Source of the DNA: JAYPUG01 sp038117265
GTDB lineage: Bacteria; Pseudomonadota; Alphaproteobacteria; UBA6615
Direction: 5' to 3'
DNA: 30,453 nt
Assembly (NCBI GenBank): GCA_038117265.1
Contig: JAYOFO010000029.1
Span: forward strand, 1 to 30,453
Shown: positions 1-8,800 of the stretch, piece by piece
Position numbering within the stretch: the first letter of the stretch is position 1
How the letters are laid out: the number at the start of each line of letters is the position of its first letter
Program-made: the position numbers and the translations under genes
Notes under the pieces: generated by a model
What the model was told of the DNA's origin: nothing
Database searches by the model: none
Seen by the model: the letters and a program-made list of their open reading frames with translations, nothing else

Positions 1-1
1 C

Positions 2-1318
2 GACTACGACCAGTGGCGCCAGCTCGGCAACACCGGCTGGGGCTGGGACGACGTGCTGCCCTATTTCCTGAAGTCCGAGGACCAGGCGGCCGTCCCCGCC
101 GACGAGATGCACGGGGCCGGCGGCGAGTGGCGGGTCGAGAAACAGCGCCTGTCGTGGGAGGTGCTCGACGCGTTCCGCGAGGCCGCCGCGCAGGAAGGCA
201 TCCCCAAGACCGACGACTTCAACCGCGGCGACAACCATGGCTGCGGCTATTTCCACGTCAACCAGCGCACCGGGCTGCGCGTCAGCACGGCGAAGGCGTT
301 CCTCAAGCCGGCGCGGGGCCGTGCGAACCTGGAGGTGCTGACCCGCGCCGAGGTCGACCGGATCGTGCTGGACGGCAACAAGCGGGTGACCGGGCTCGCC
401 CTGCGCTACAAGGGCGCGCCGGCGACGGTGGATGTCGCGGGCGAGCTGGTCCTGTCAGCGGGCTCGATCGGCAGTCCGCAGATTCTCGAACTTTCGGGTA
501 TCGGCAACCCCGAGGTGCTGGGCGGCCACGGCATTGAGACGGTGCACGCGCTGCCGGGCGTTGGCGAGAATCTGCAGGATCACCTGCAGGTGCGCTGCGC
601 CTACAAGGTGTCGGGCGTCGAGACCCTCAACGAGCGGGCCAACAGCCTGTTCGGCAAGGCCGGGATCGCGCTAGAGTACCTGCTCAAGCGGTCGGGCCCG
701 ATGTCGATGGCGCCCTCGCAGCTGGGCGCCTTCGTCAAGTCCGACCCGGCGCTGGAGTTCCCGAACCTGCAGTATCACGTGCAGCCGCTGACCCTGGAGA
801 GGTTCGGCGAGCCGCTGCACCCCTTCCCCGCCTTCACCGCCAGCGTGTGCAACCTGCGGCCCGAGAGCCGCGGCTCGGTCCACATCCGCAGCGGCCAGGC
901 CGGCGACAAGCCGGTGATCAGGCCGAACTACCTGTCGACCGAGAGCGACCGGCGGATCGCGGCGGACTCGATCCGCCTGACCCGCCGCATCGTCGCCCAG
1001 CCGGCGATGGCGAAGTACGCGCCCGAGGAGTTCAAGCCCGGGCCCGAGATCGACGGCGATGCGGCCCTGGCGAAGGCCGCGGGCGACATCGCGACGACGA
1101 TCTTCCACCCGGTGGGCACCGCGAAGATGGGCGACGACGACCGCGCCGTCATCGACGAGCGGCTGCGGGTGCACGGGATTTCGGGCCTGCGGGTGGTCGA
1201 CGCCTCGGTGATGCCGACCATCACCAGCGGCAACACCAACTCGCCGGTCATCATGATCGCCGAGAAGGCGGCGGACATGATTCGCGCGGACCGCCGGGCA
1301 ACCGCCCGCGCGGCCTAG
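2..1318 (+). CDS. GMC-family FAD oxidoreductase (choline/alcohol dehydrogenase-like), 5' end missing
   Basis: This is the C-terminal three quarters of a glucose-methanol-choline oxidoreductase, an FAD enzyme that oxidises an alcohol to an aldehyde or acid. The reading frame is open from the first bases of the window (DYDQWRQLGNTGWGWDDVLPY), so the FAD-binding N-terminus lies outside. Visible family signatures are the GSIGSPQILELSGIG stretch, the PGVGENLQDH motif, and near the C-terminus FHPVGTAKMG with the catalytic His, followed by VDASVMPTITSGNTNSP with the paired Asn. The gene ends in TAG four bases before the end of the converging prmA gene. The family is certain. The substrate cannot be read from the sequence, and choline dehydrogenase (BetA) is only one of several possibilities. 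Confidence 0.9.
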   Translation, partial: DYDQWRQLGNTGWGWDDVLPYFLKSEDQAAVPADEMHGAGGEWRVEKQRLSWEVLDAFREAAAQEGIPKTDDFNRGDNHGCGYFHVNQRTGLRVSTAKAFLKPARGRANLEVLTRAEVDRIVLDGNKRVTGLALRYKGAPATVDVAGELVLSAGSIGSPQILELSGIGNPEVLGGHGIETVHALPGVGENLQDHLQVRCAYKVSGVETLNERANSLFGKAGIALEYLLKRSGPMSMAPSQLGAFVKSDPALEFPNLQYHVQPLTLERFGEPLHPFPAFTASVCNLRPESRGSVHIRSGQAGDKPVIRPNYLSTESDRRIAADSIRLTRRIVAQPAMAKYAPEEFKPGPEIDGDAALAKAAGDIATTIFHPVGTAKMGDDDRAVIDERLRVHGISGLRVVDASVMPTITSGNTNSPVIMIAEKAADMIRADRRATARAA

Positions 1319-1322
1319 CGGA

Positions 1323-2204
1323 CTATCGACAGACCAGGGTGGACCACTCGTCGTGGCGGATGCGCCCGGCGAGGTGCAGCCCCTGCCCCAGATAGGCGGC
1401 CAGCACCTGGCGCTCCTGGGCGTGCAGCAGGCCCGACAGGATCACCGTCCCGCCGGGCACCAGGTTCGCCGTGATGGCCGGCGCCAGCCGCACCAGCGGG
1501 CGTGCCAGGATGTTGGCGAAGATCAGCGCATAGGGGGCGGGCCGGCGCATCGCGACATTGTCGAACCCGACGCTCTCGAACACCCGGACCCGCGACGCGA
1601 CCCCGTTGCCGCGCGCGTTGATGCGCGCCATGGCGACGGCGGCCGGGTCGATGTCGGAGGCGACCACCGGCCGGGCCAGCGTCTTTGCGGCCGCAATGCC
1701 GAGGACCGCGGTGCCGCAGCCGAGATCGAGGACCGGGCCCGCCGGCAGGCGCGCGCGGCGCCGGACCACCGCCTCCAGCGCCTCGAGACAGCCCCGCGTG
1801 GTGCCGTGATGCCCGGTCCCGAAGGCGGTCGCGGCATCGACCAGAATCGCCGTCACGTTCGCCGGCGGCGGCGCCTCGCGGTAGGAATCGTGGACGTAGA
1901 ACCGTCCGGCCCGCACGGGCGCGAACTGGGCCCGGTTCTCGGCCAGCCAGTCGATGTCGGGCAGCCAGACCACATGGGCCGGCGGCGCGGTCACGCCGGC
2001 GGCTGCCGCGACCGTGGCCAGCGTCGCTTCGAGCGCAGCCTCGTCGGGCGCGTCAGCGCCATAGGCCGCGATGCGGGTCTCGGTCGTCCCTTCCACGGGA
2101 AACAGGGTCAGCGCCGCGGCGAACGTTTCCACGGCATCGGCAAACGCGTCAGCAGCCGCGGTCGGGACGAAGAGTTCGATCTTCCAGGCCGAATTGCCCG
2201 ACAC
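1323..2204 (-). CDS. prmA: Ribosomal protein L11 methyltransferase
   Basis: PrmA methylates ribosomal protein L11 using S-adenosylmethionine in the cytoplasm. The protein has a short N-terminal substrate-recognition domain, then a class I methyltransferase fold with the SAM motif LDLGCGTAVLGIAAA, the acidic DIDPAA end of strand 2, and FANILARPL in the place of the family's catalytic loop. I place the start at a GTG at 2204, giving 293 aa, the usual length for the family and just after the uvrD stop at 2209-2211. The frame is open further upstream, but that part is the uvrD coding sequence read in another frame. Tight spacing suggests transcription with uvrD. The frame and function are secure; the exact start codon is less so, because no strong ribosome binding site is visible. 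Confidence 0.9.
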   Translation of the reverse strand: MSGNSAWKIELFVPTAAADAFADAVETFAAALTLFPVEGTTETRIAAYGADAPDEAALEATLATVAAAAGVTAPPAHVVWLPDIDWLAENRAQFAPVRAGRFYVHDSYREAPPPANVTAILVDAATAFGTGHHGTTRGCLEALEAVVRRRARLPAGPVLDLGCGTAVLGIAAAKTLARPVVASDIDPAAVAMARINARGNGVASRVRVFESVGFDNVAMRRPAPYALIFANILARPLVRLAPAITANLVPGGTVILSGLLHAQERQVLAAYLGQGLHLAGRIRHDEWSTLVCR

Positions 2205-2208
2205 GGTG

Positions 2209-4536
2209 TCAGACCGCGTCGGCCGGCACGACGAAGCTGTCGAGCACCTTCTTGTCGCCCGCCTTCTCGAAGGCGATGGCGAGCTTGTTGGCGTCGATCG
2301 CCGTGATCCGGCCATAGCCGAACTTCTGGTGGAACACCCGCTCGCCGATCGCGAACCCGACCGGCTCGGCGGTAATCAGCGTGCCCTCGGTTTGGCGCTT
2401 GGGCGCGCGCGCGCCGCCCCGCCCGAAGCCGCCGCCATAGCCACCGCCGCCATACCCGAGTGCGCGGCCCCGGTCCGAGCCGCCGAACGCACCCCCCAGA
2501 CCCTGGCCGAAGCCGCCCCCACCGCCATAGACGCCGGGCTCGCTGTCGACCTCGACATGTTCGGGCGGCAGCTCGTCGACGAAGCGCGAGGGAATCGCCG
2601 ACTGCCATTGGCCATGGACCCGGCGGTTGGCGGCGAACAGGATCATCGCCTCGCGCTTGGCACGTGTCAGCCCGACATAGGCGAGGCGGCGTTCCTCCTC
2701 GAGGCCCGCCATCCCGTTCTCGTCCATGTTGCGCTGGTGGGGGAACAGCCCCTCCTCCCAGCCGGGCAGGAACACCATGTCGAACTCCAGCCCCTTGGCG
2801 GCGTGCAGGGTCATGATGCTGACCAAATCGCTGCCGGCGGCCTCGGTGTTCTCCATCACCAGCGAGACGTGCTCGAGGAAACCCGACAGGTTCTCGAACT
2901 CCTCCATGGCGACGATGAGTTCCTTGAGGTTCTCCAGCCGCCCCGGCGCCTCGGGCGACTTGTCGTTCATCAGCATCTCGGTGTAGCCGCTCTCGTCGAG
3001 CACGATCTCGGCCAGTTCGGGATGCGGCAGCCCCTCGGGCCCATCGCCGGCGAGCGCGCGCCAGCGCTCGAAATCCATGATCAGGCCGCCCAGCGCGCTG
3101 CGAATGTTGGGCCGCAGCTCGTCGGTGGTCACCAGCTCGGCCGAGGCGCGGTAGAGGCTGGTGCCGCCCGCCCGCGCCACCTTGTGGAGCACCTGCACCG
3201 TGGCGTCGCCGATGCCGCGCTTGGGCCGGTTGACGATCCGCTCGAACGCCAGATCGTCGTCGGGCTGCTGGATGACGCGCAGATAGGCAAGCGCGTCGCG
3301 CAGCTCGAGCCGTTCGTAGAAGCGCGGCCCGCCGATCACCCGGTAAGGCAGGCCGAGGGTCAGGAACCGCTCCTCGAACTCGCGGGTCTGGAATCCGGCG
3401 CGCACCAGGATGGCGATGTCGTTGAGGGCGACCGCCTTGCTGTCGCGGCCCTTGCGCTGGAGATCCTCGATCCGGTCCGAGACCACGCGCGCCTCTTCCT
3501 CGCCGTCCCACACGCCGCGGATGCGCACCTGTTCGCCGCCGTCGGCCTCGGTCCACAGGGTCTTGCCCAGCCGGCCTTCGTTGCGCGCGATCAGGCCCGA
3601 CGCCGCGCCCAGGATCGGCCCAGTCGAGCGGTAGTTCTGTTCCAGCCGGACCACCTTGGCGCCGGGGAAATCCTCCTCGAAGCGCAGGATGTTTCCCACC
3701 TCGGCGCCGCGCCACGCATAGATCGACTGGTCGTCGTCGCCGACGCAGGCGATGTTGCGGTGCTTCTGGGCCAGCAGGCGCAGCCACAGATACTGGGCGA
3801 CGTTGGTGTCCTGGTACTCGTCGACCAGGATGTAGTGGAACCGGTCCTGATAGTCGGCGAGCACCTCGGGATGTTCGGCGAAGATCGTCAGATTGTGCAG
3901 CAGCAGGTCGCCGAAATCGGCCGCGTTCAGGGTGCGCAGGCGATCCTGATAGTCGCGGTACAGATCGATCAGCCGCCCGCCGGCGAGATCGCCCGCGTCT
4001 GCGGACGAGACCTTGTCGGGCGTGAGCGCCCGGTCCTTCCAGCGCTGGATCACGCCCATCAGGACCCGCGCCGGCCAGCGCTTGTCGTCGATGTTCTCGG
4101 CCTCGAGCAGCTGCTTGAGCAGGCGCACCTGGTCGTCGGCGTCGAGGATGGTGAAATTGTCGCGTAGGCCCACCAGCTCGGCGTGGCGGCGCAGGATGCG
4201 CGCGCCCAGCGCGTGGAAGGTGCCGAGCCAGATCGCCTCCGCCGGCCCGCCGACCAGATGGGCGACCCGCTCGCGCATCTCGCGCGCGGCCCGGTTGGTG
4301 AAGGTGACGGCGAGGACCTGATAGGGCCGGGCATGACCGAGGCGCAGCAGGTGCGCGAGTCGGGTCGTCAGCACCCGCGTCTTGCCGGTGCCGGCGCCGG
4401 CCAGCACCAGGACGGGCCCGTCGAGCGTCTCGACCGCCTCGCGCTGGGGCGCGTTGAGCGCATCGAGCCAGGGCGGGGTCGGCGCCTCGGCGAGCTCGGA
4501 TTCCTGCGGTTCTTCGATATGGAATGGATCGGTCAT
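2209..4536 (-). CDS. uvrD: UvrD/PcrA-type superfamily 1A DNA helicase
   Basis: This ATP-dependent 3'-5' DNA helicase acts in nucleotide excision and mismatch repair and in clearing stalled complexes. From the ATG at 4536 it has 775 aa. Motifs occur in the expected order: Walker A LAGAGTGKT, DEYQDTN (motif II), GDDDQSIYAWRGA (motif III), LEQNYRST (motif IV), TLHAAKGLEFDMVFLPG (motif V) and AYVGLTRAK (motif VI). After a glycine-rich linker comes a C-terminal Tudor-like segment (GERVFHQKFGYGRITAI), which in PcrA/UvrD binds RNA polymerase. The frame is open for another 360 bases upstream, but that part looks non-coding and overlaps the divergent gene. No Shine-Dalgarno sequence precedes the ATG, and a candidate extended -10 lies only about 10 bases upstream, so the mRNA may be leaderless. 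UvrD and PcrA cannot be told apart here. Confidence 0.95.
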   Translation of the reverse strand: MTDPFHIEEPQESELAEAPTPPWLDALNAPQREAVETLDGPVLVLAGAGTGKTRVLTTRLAHLLRLGHARPYQVLAVTFTNRAAREMRERVAHLVGGPAEAIWLGTFHALGARILRRHAELVGLRDNFTILDADDQVRLLKQLLEAENIDDKRWPARVLMGVIQRWKDRALTPDKVSSADAGDLAGGRLIDLYRDYQDRLRTLNAADFGDLLLHNLTIFAEHPEVLADYQDRFHYILVDEYQDTNVAQYLWLRLLAQKHRNIACVGDDDQSIYAWRGAEVGNILRFEEDFPGAKVVRLEQNYRSTGPILGAASGLIARNEGRLGKTLWTEADGGEQVRIRGVWDGEEEARVVSDRIEDLQRKGRDSKAVALNDIAILVRAGFQTREFEERFLTLGLPYRVIGGPRFYERLELRDALAYLRVIQQPDDDLAFERIVNRPKRGIGDATVQVLHKVARAGGTSLYRASAELVTTDELRPNIRSALGGLIMDFERWRALAGDGPEGLPHPELAEIVLDESGYTEMLMNDKSPEAPGRLENLKELIVAMEEFENLSGFLEHVSLVMENTEAAGSDLVSIMTLHAAKGLEFDMVFLPGWEEGLFPHQRNMDENGMAGLEEERRLAYVGLTRAKREAMILFAANRRVHGQWQSAIPSRFVDELPPEHVEVDSEPGVYGGGGGFGQGLGGAFGGSDRGRALGYGGGGYGGGFGRGGARAPKRQTEGTLITAEPVGFAIGERVFHQKFGYGRITAIDANKLAIAFEKAGDKKVLDSFVVPADAV

Positions 4537-4546
4537 CGAGCGACAA

Positions 4547-4641
4547 TCTATACCACCGGGGTGCGATGAGTCGTGCATGGCTGCCGGCCGCCATGAACTT
4601 CGCGTGATGCGCGTTGGCAGCACCCGCAACGGTGGTATCAT
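4547..4641. promoter_or_regulatory. Divergent promoter region of uvrD and the HtrA-like gene
   Basis: A perfect 9-base inverted repeat, ATACCACCG at 4550-4558 and CGGTGGTAT at 4630-4638, sits between the divergent genes. Each arm overlaps a candidate extended -10 element for one direction: TGG-TATAGA for uvrD (minus strand, 4547-4552) and TGG-TATCAT for the rightward gene (4636-4641). The rightward one has a good -35 (TTGGCA, 4614-4619) at a 16-base spacing. I see no good -35 for uvrD. The promoter calls are inference from motif matching. The repeat is either a coincidence of matching promoters or a shared operator. Confidence 0.4.
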
Positions 4642-4678
4642 TCCAGGTGACGGGCCCCTGGTGCGAATGGAAGACACG

Positions 4679-5728
4679 ATGAGCACCCACACCGCCACGA
4701 TATTCGGCCGCGTCCCGGCGAAGCTGCGCTGCGGCGCATACGCCCTCGCATTCCTGATTGCCGCATTCGCACCGGCACTCCCCTCGGCACAGGCACAGTC
4801 CGGACCCGACCGGTCGGCCGGGACGGTGCTGGAATCGGTCGTGGGGATCGACACCCGCGTCCCCGGCACGGCGCGCACCGCGCCCACCCTCGGCACCGCC
4901 CGCCAGGGCAGCGGCGTGGTGATCTCCGAGGACGGGCTGGTCCTGACGATCGGCTATCTGATCCTCGAGGCGTTCGAGATCGACGTCGTCCTGGCGAACG
5001 GGAAGAAGATTCCCGCCTCCTTCGTCGCCTACGACCATGAAAGCGGGCTCGGGCTGGTTCGCACGGCGAGCGCCACCGGCATCCTGCCCGCCGCGCTGGG
5101 CTCGTCCGATGCCGTGGGCGTCAGCACACAGGTCCTGCTCGCCAACCGGCTCGGCCTGGGCTCGGCGCAGGGTGTCTTCGTGGTCGACCGGCGCGAGTTC
5201 GCGGGTCCGTGGGAGTACCTGCTCGACAACGCCATCTTCACCGCGCCGCCGAACCCGAACTTCAGCGGCGCCGGCCTGTTCGACGTCGAAGGGAAGCTGA
5301 TCGGCATCGGCTCGCTGTTCGTGGGCAACGCCACGTTCTTCCAGCGGCCCGTCGCCGGCAACATGTTCGTGCCGATCGACGAGCTCAAGCCGATCCTCGA
5401 CGACATGGTCGCCGGCGGCCGCCGCACCGACCCGCCCCGCCCCTGGCTGGGAATCTATTCGGCCGAGGCCCGCGACCGGCTGTTCGTCGACCGGGTGGCG
5501 GCCGACAGTCCGGCGGCGCGCGCGGGCATCCGGCCCGGCGACCTGATCGTCGCCGTCGACGGCACGCCCGTCGCGAGCATGTCGGGCTACTTCCGCGCCG
5601 TGTGGCGCGGCCGCCAGGCGGGCGACACGGTCACGCTGCGCCTGCTGAACGCCGAGGGCCAGGTGCGCGACATCGAAATCGAATCCATGGACCGGAGCAG
5701 CTGGCTCCGTCTCGAACCCACGCTCTGA
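4679..5728 (+). CDS. Secreted HtrA/DegP-like protein with PDZ domain, probably not an active protease
   Basis: The protein has 349 aa from the ATG at 4679, chosen because GGAAG lies at a good distance; an in-frame ATG at 4667 is the alternative. A Sec signal peptide (hydrophobic YALAFLIAAFAPAL, likely cleaved near AQAQ at residue 40) sends it to the periplasm. Residues 75-235 follow the trypsin-like fold of HtrA proteases (GSGVVISEDGLVLT) and residues 255-345 form one PDZ domain (RAGIRPGDLIVAVDGTPV). The catalytic positions are degraded: the His of the usual TNNHVV block is Tyr93, the Asp of the usual SDIAL block is Gly123, and only Ser196 (NFSGAG in place of GNSGG) remains. It is therefore likely a binding or chaperone-like pseudoprotease. 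The gene is monocistronic and converges on the chloride transporter gene. Confidence 0.85.
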   Translation: MSTHTATIFGRVPAKLRCGAYALAFLIAAFAPALPSAQAQSGPDRSAGTVLESVVGIDTRVPGTARTAPTLGTARQGSGVVISEDGLVLTIGYLILEAFEIDVVLANGKKIPASFVAYDHESGLGLVRTASATGILPAALGSSDAVGVSTQVLLANRLGLGSAQGVFVVDRREFAGPWEYLLDNAIFTAPPNPNFSGAGLFDVEGKLIGIGSLFVGNATFFQRPVAGNMFVPIDELKPILDDMVAGGRRTDPPRPWLGIYSAEARDRLFVDRVAADSPAARAGIRPGDLIVAVDGTPVASMSGYFRAVWRGRQAGDTVTLRLLNAEGQVRDIEIESMDRSSWLRLEPTL

Positions 5729-5746
5729 GCGCCGCGGCTCGCGCCG

Positions 5747-7513
5747 TCAGGCGTGTTCTTCGGCACGCACCCTGAGCAGGGCGTCGTTGTGGGTGCGCGA
5801 GATGTCGAGCGCCGTGACGATCCCGCGCAGCACCATCGTGTCACGGTTGGCCACGACCGCGAGGATCTGGCTGTCGGACGTCTCGAGCGCGCGCTGGGCC
5901 TGTTCGATGGAGTCCGACACGGCGACGACCCCGCCCATCGAATGGGCGATCTCTCCGGCCGTTTCGGGCGGGTTCTCGCCTTCGCGGTTGAGGATCGCGT
6001 TGTTGACGTCGGCATAGTTGACCACGCCCAGCAGCGCGCCCTCGGCATCCACGACATAGACCTCGCCGCTCTGGGATTCGCGCAGCCGGGCGTTGAGCGA
6101 ATCGATCGAGCTGTCCGCATCGACCGCGACGAAGTTCGATCGCATGATCCGCCCCACGGGCACCCCTTCGAGCAGCGCCTGGTCGTGGCCGCCCGACACG
6201 TTGATGCCGCGCCGCGCCAGCTGCAGGTGGAAGAAGGACCGCCCGTAGAGCTGGGTGGTCAGAACCGATGCCGCCGCCGTCGCGATCATCACGGCAACCG
6301 TGAGGTCGGACGAGCCGGTCAGCTCGAAGATGATGAAGATGGTCGAAAGCGGCGCCCCCATCACGGCGCCCGCGAGCGCGCCCGTGCCGATCAGCGCATA
6401 GGCCGACACGCCCGAGAAGAGGTCGGGGAACGCGCTGCCGGCCACGAACCCGAAGGCGCCGCCGACGGTGGCGCCGAGGAACAGCGAGGGCGAGAACACG
6501 CCGCCGCCGAAGCCGAAGCCGAGGCTGATCGCCACCGCCGCGATCTTGGCGACAATCAGCACGAGCAGGAAGTCGAACGCGAACGAGGCCCGCAGCGCCG
6601 CATCAGTCGTCAGGAAGCCGACGCCCAGGATCTCGGGCACCTCGAGCGCGATCAGGCCGAGCAGCAAACCGCCGACCGTCGGGCGCAGCCAGGTCGGGAT
6701 CCGGGTGCGCTGAACCGCATCGTCGAGAAGGAAGATCGCGCGGATGAAGACGATCGCACCGCCCGCGCACACCACACCGAGGAGTAGGAAGGCGGGAAAC
6801 TCCCAGAGCGAGATCAGCTCGTGGTGCGGCACCGTGAAGGACGGTTCGGTCCCGAAATAGAATCGTCCGATCGCCGTGCCCGTGACCGCGGCGACGAAGA
6901 TCGGCGCGGCGGCCTTGAGCGACAGGTTTCCCACGACCACCTCGATCGCGAACACCGCGCCGGCCACCGGCGCGTTGAACAGGGCGCCGATCGCCGATGC
7001 CACGCCGCACCCGAGCAGGGTGCGGGTCTGGGACCGGTTGAGGCGCAGCCGGTCCGAGATCAGTGCCCCGAGCGATGCGCCGAAATGCACGAGGGGGCCT
7101 TCCCGGCCGCCCGACGAGCCGACCGCAAGCGAGGCGGCATGCGCGAAGAAGGATACGATCCCGTCGCGTGCGGGCATTCGTCCACCGCGCAGCGCGGAGG
7201 CTTCGATGACGTGGGCGATCGTGTGGGCGCGGCCGCCGAGGGCGAGGTGCAGGAACACGCCGACCACGAGACCGCCGACCGTCGGCACCAGCAGGATGTG
7301 CCACCAGGCGAGCAGATTGGTCGAGGGCACCGCCGCGCTCAGCGCGACACCGAAGGTCGATTCCTGCAGGACGTCGACGATGAACCGGAAGACGAGCGTC
7401 CCGTATCCCGACAACACGCCGACCACGAGCGCCATCGCGGCGAGCAGCAAATGATCGTTTCGCAGGATACGGCGCAGGCTGAGCCGCGTTCGTACGACGA
7501 GAGGCGGACGCAC
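5747..7513 (-). CDS. CLC-family chloride channel or chloride/proton antiporter with CBS domains
   Basis: This 588-aa inner-membrane protein has a CLC core over residues 1-430 and two CBS domains at about 440-585, which in the family bind adenine nucleotides. Anion-pathway signatures are GSSGGREGPLVHFGA, with the gating glutamate, and GFGGGVFSPSLFLGATVGG; the pore tyrosine is probably that of TTQLYGR. The GSGIP selectivity block of well-studied CLCs is not recognisable. After the FNAPVAGAVFAIE segment, the place of the internal proton glutamate of the E. coli antiporter (E203) seems to be occupied by Val. That would favour a channel or altered coupling, but the alignment is by eye. The start is the ATG at 7513. 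The gene appears to stand alone, with a 79-base gap to the upstream cyclase gene. Confidence 0.93.
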   Translation of the reverse strand: MRPPLVVRTRLSLRRILRNDHLLLAAMALVVGVLSGYGTLVFRFIVDVLQESTFGVALSAAVPSTNLLAWWHILLVPTVGGLVVGVFLHLALGGRAHTIAHVIEASALRGGRMPARDGIVSFFAHAASLAVGSSGGREGPLVHFGASLGALISDRLRLNRSQTRTLLGCGVASAIGALFNAPVAGAVFAIEVVVGNLSLKAAAPIFVAAVTGTAIGRFYFGTEPSFTVPHHELISLWEFPAFLLLGVVCAGGAIVFIRAIFLLDDAVQRTRIPTWLRPTVGGLLLGLIALEVPEILGVGFLTTDAALRASFAFDFLLVLIVAKIAAVAISLGFGFGGGVFSPSLFLGATVGGAFGFVAGSAFPDLFSGVSAYALIGTGALAGAVMGAPLSTIFIIFELTGSSDLTVAVMIATAAASVLTTQLYGRSFFHLQLARRGINVSGGHDQALLEGVPVGRIMRSNFVAVDADSSIDSLNARLRESQSGEVYVVDAEGALLGVVNYADVNNAILNREGENPPETAGEIAHSMGGVVAVSDSIEQAQRALETSDSQILAVVANRDTMVLRGIVTALDISRTHNDALLRVRAEEHA

Positions 7514-7592
7514 GGGCTTCCCTCCAGTCGGCGACCCGGTCGTCGATTTGTAGCACGCGACGCGTCATCGCGTCAGCGTGCGCGCGCACCCG

Positions 7593-8684
7593 CTAGGCGG
7601 CGTCGTTGCCCCCGACCACCCGCAGCTTCGTCTCGGACGTGTAGGGCAGAACCCGGTTGCGGCCCGCCGACTTGGCGGCATAGAGCGCGGAGTCGGCCCG
7701 CTCGATCAGGTTTTCCAAAGGCTCACCCGGCCGGTAATCCGACGCACCGCCCGACAGGGTGACCTGGCCGAGGGTCTCCTTCGTGGCCTTGCGGGTGATC
7801 CGCTTGCCGGCGACGGTCTCGCGCACCTGCTCGGCGACCGCCAGCGCGCCCGACAGGTCGGTGCCGGGAAGAATGATTGCAAACTCCTCGCCGCCATAGC
7901 GCGCGGGGCTGTCGCGGCCCTTGGTGCAATCGATCAGGCACCCGGCGACGAGGCGCAGCACCTGGTCGCCCAGCTGATTCCCATGGGTGTCGTTGAACGC
8001 CTTGAAATGGTCGATGTCGAACATCACGAGCGACAGGGGAATGTCCTCGGTGTCGGCCGCGAGCGCCGCCTGGCGAAGCTGATCGTCGAAGGCGCAACGA
8101 TTCTGCAGCCCGGTCAGGGCGTCGCTCATCGCCTCGGTGCGGATGTCAGCGATGCGCTCCTGAAGCTCGGCGATCTCGCGGTTCGACTGTTCGAGCCGCT
8201 CGTTCACCTTCTGGTTCTGGACCACGATCCGGTGCGTCTCGCGCACCAGATCGGAGACGACATTGCGAACCTGGTCCGCGGCGACGGTATCGGCGTTCGA
8301 AAGTACGCCATCGGCGTTGGCCAGCGTTTCGCCGTAACGCTTGGCGTCGGCCCCGGCCTGCGCCAACGCCTCCATCACCGATTCGACCGACTGCTTCATG
8401 TCGGCGCTGACGTTGATGAGCGCGCGGTCGCGTTCCTCCTCGATCTCGTTCGAGGAGAACGCCATGCAGCGCATGAACAGCGAATTGCAACGGTCGGGCG
8501 TGAAGTCGTCGCCGTTTTCGAGAAGCCGATCGATCATGTGACCGAAGTCCGGATCCTTGCCGCTCAGGTAGGTGTACCAGACCATGAAATTCTCGGGATT
8601 CGGCGCGATCTTGAGCTCCGCCAGCCTCGCGAGCGTTTGCGCTGCGAGCCGCGTTGCATGTGTCCTTTCTTCCGTGAAACGCAC
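7593..8684 (-). CDS. Diguanylate cyclase (GGDEF domain) with N-terminal helical region
   Basis: The enzyme makes the second messenger cyclic di-GMP from two GTP. The protein has 363 aa from a GTG at 8684, preceded by GGGGGAGCG as ribosome binding site. Residues 1-100 form a helical N-terminal domain (PNPENFMVWYTYLSG) found in alphaproteobacterial DgcB-like cyclases. Residues 100-185 look coiled-coil and carry no membrane segment or signal peptide, so it is likely cytoplasmic. The GGDEF domain (about 190-350) has the metal-binding FDIDHFK and the active-site RYGGEEF, both intact. The inhibitory I-site, normally RxxD five residues before GGEEF, reads KGRD, so product inhibition through that site is probably absent. 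There is no EAL domain. The signal that controls it is unknown. Confidence 0.93.
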   Translation of the reverse strand: MRFTEERTHATRLAAQTLARLAELKIAPNPENFMVWYTYLSGKDPDFGHMIDRLLENGDDFTPDRCNSLFMRCMAFSSNEIEEERDRALINVSADMKQSVESVMEALAQAGADAKRYGETLANADGVLSNADTVAADQVRNVVSDLVRETHRIVVQNQKVNERLEQSNREIAELQERIADIRTEAMSDALTGLQNRCAFDDQLRQAALAADTEDIPLSLVMFDIDHFKAFNDTHGNQLGDQVLRLVAGCLIDCTKGRDSPARYGGEEFAIILPGTDLSGALAVAEQVRETVAGKRITRKATKETLGQVTLSGGASDYRPGEPLENLIERADSALYAAKSAGRNRVLPYTSETKLRVVGGNDAA

Positions 8685-8749
8685 CCCGCTCCCCCGGGCT
8701 TTTCCGCGTGTGGGGAGACGTTAGCGCCCAAAAGGTTAAGGTTGGGTCA

Positions 8750-8787
8750 GGAGAAGGCGGAACTTTGCGGAATTCCGGCCCTTCTCC
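8750..8787. terminator. Stem-loop after metY, possible terminator
   Basis: GGAGAAGG at 8750-8757 pairs with CCTTCTCC at 8780-8787. The stem continues inward as CGGAA/TTCCG with a two-base bulge. The structure lies just past the metY stop on the minus strand. The T-rich stretch after it is interrupted (TTAACCTTTT, 15-20 bases further on), so it is a weak candidate for intrinsic termination and may instead protect the 3' end of the mRNA. Confidence 0.4.
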
Positions 8788-8800
8788 CGCCCCAATGCGA

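Noticed and set aside
2071..4167. A 698-codon open frame antisense to uvrD, and several other very long frames opposite real genes
   Set aside because: High GC suppresses stop codons in the shadow frames. The peptides show no family motifs, while the minus-strand frame has all helicase motifs in order.
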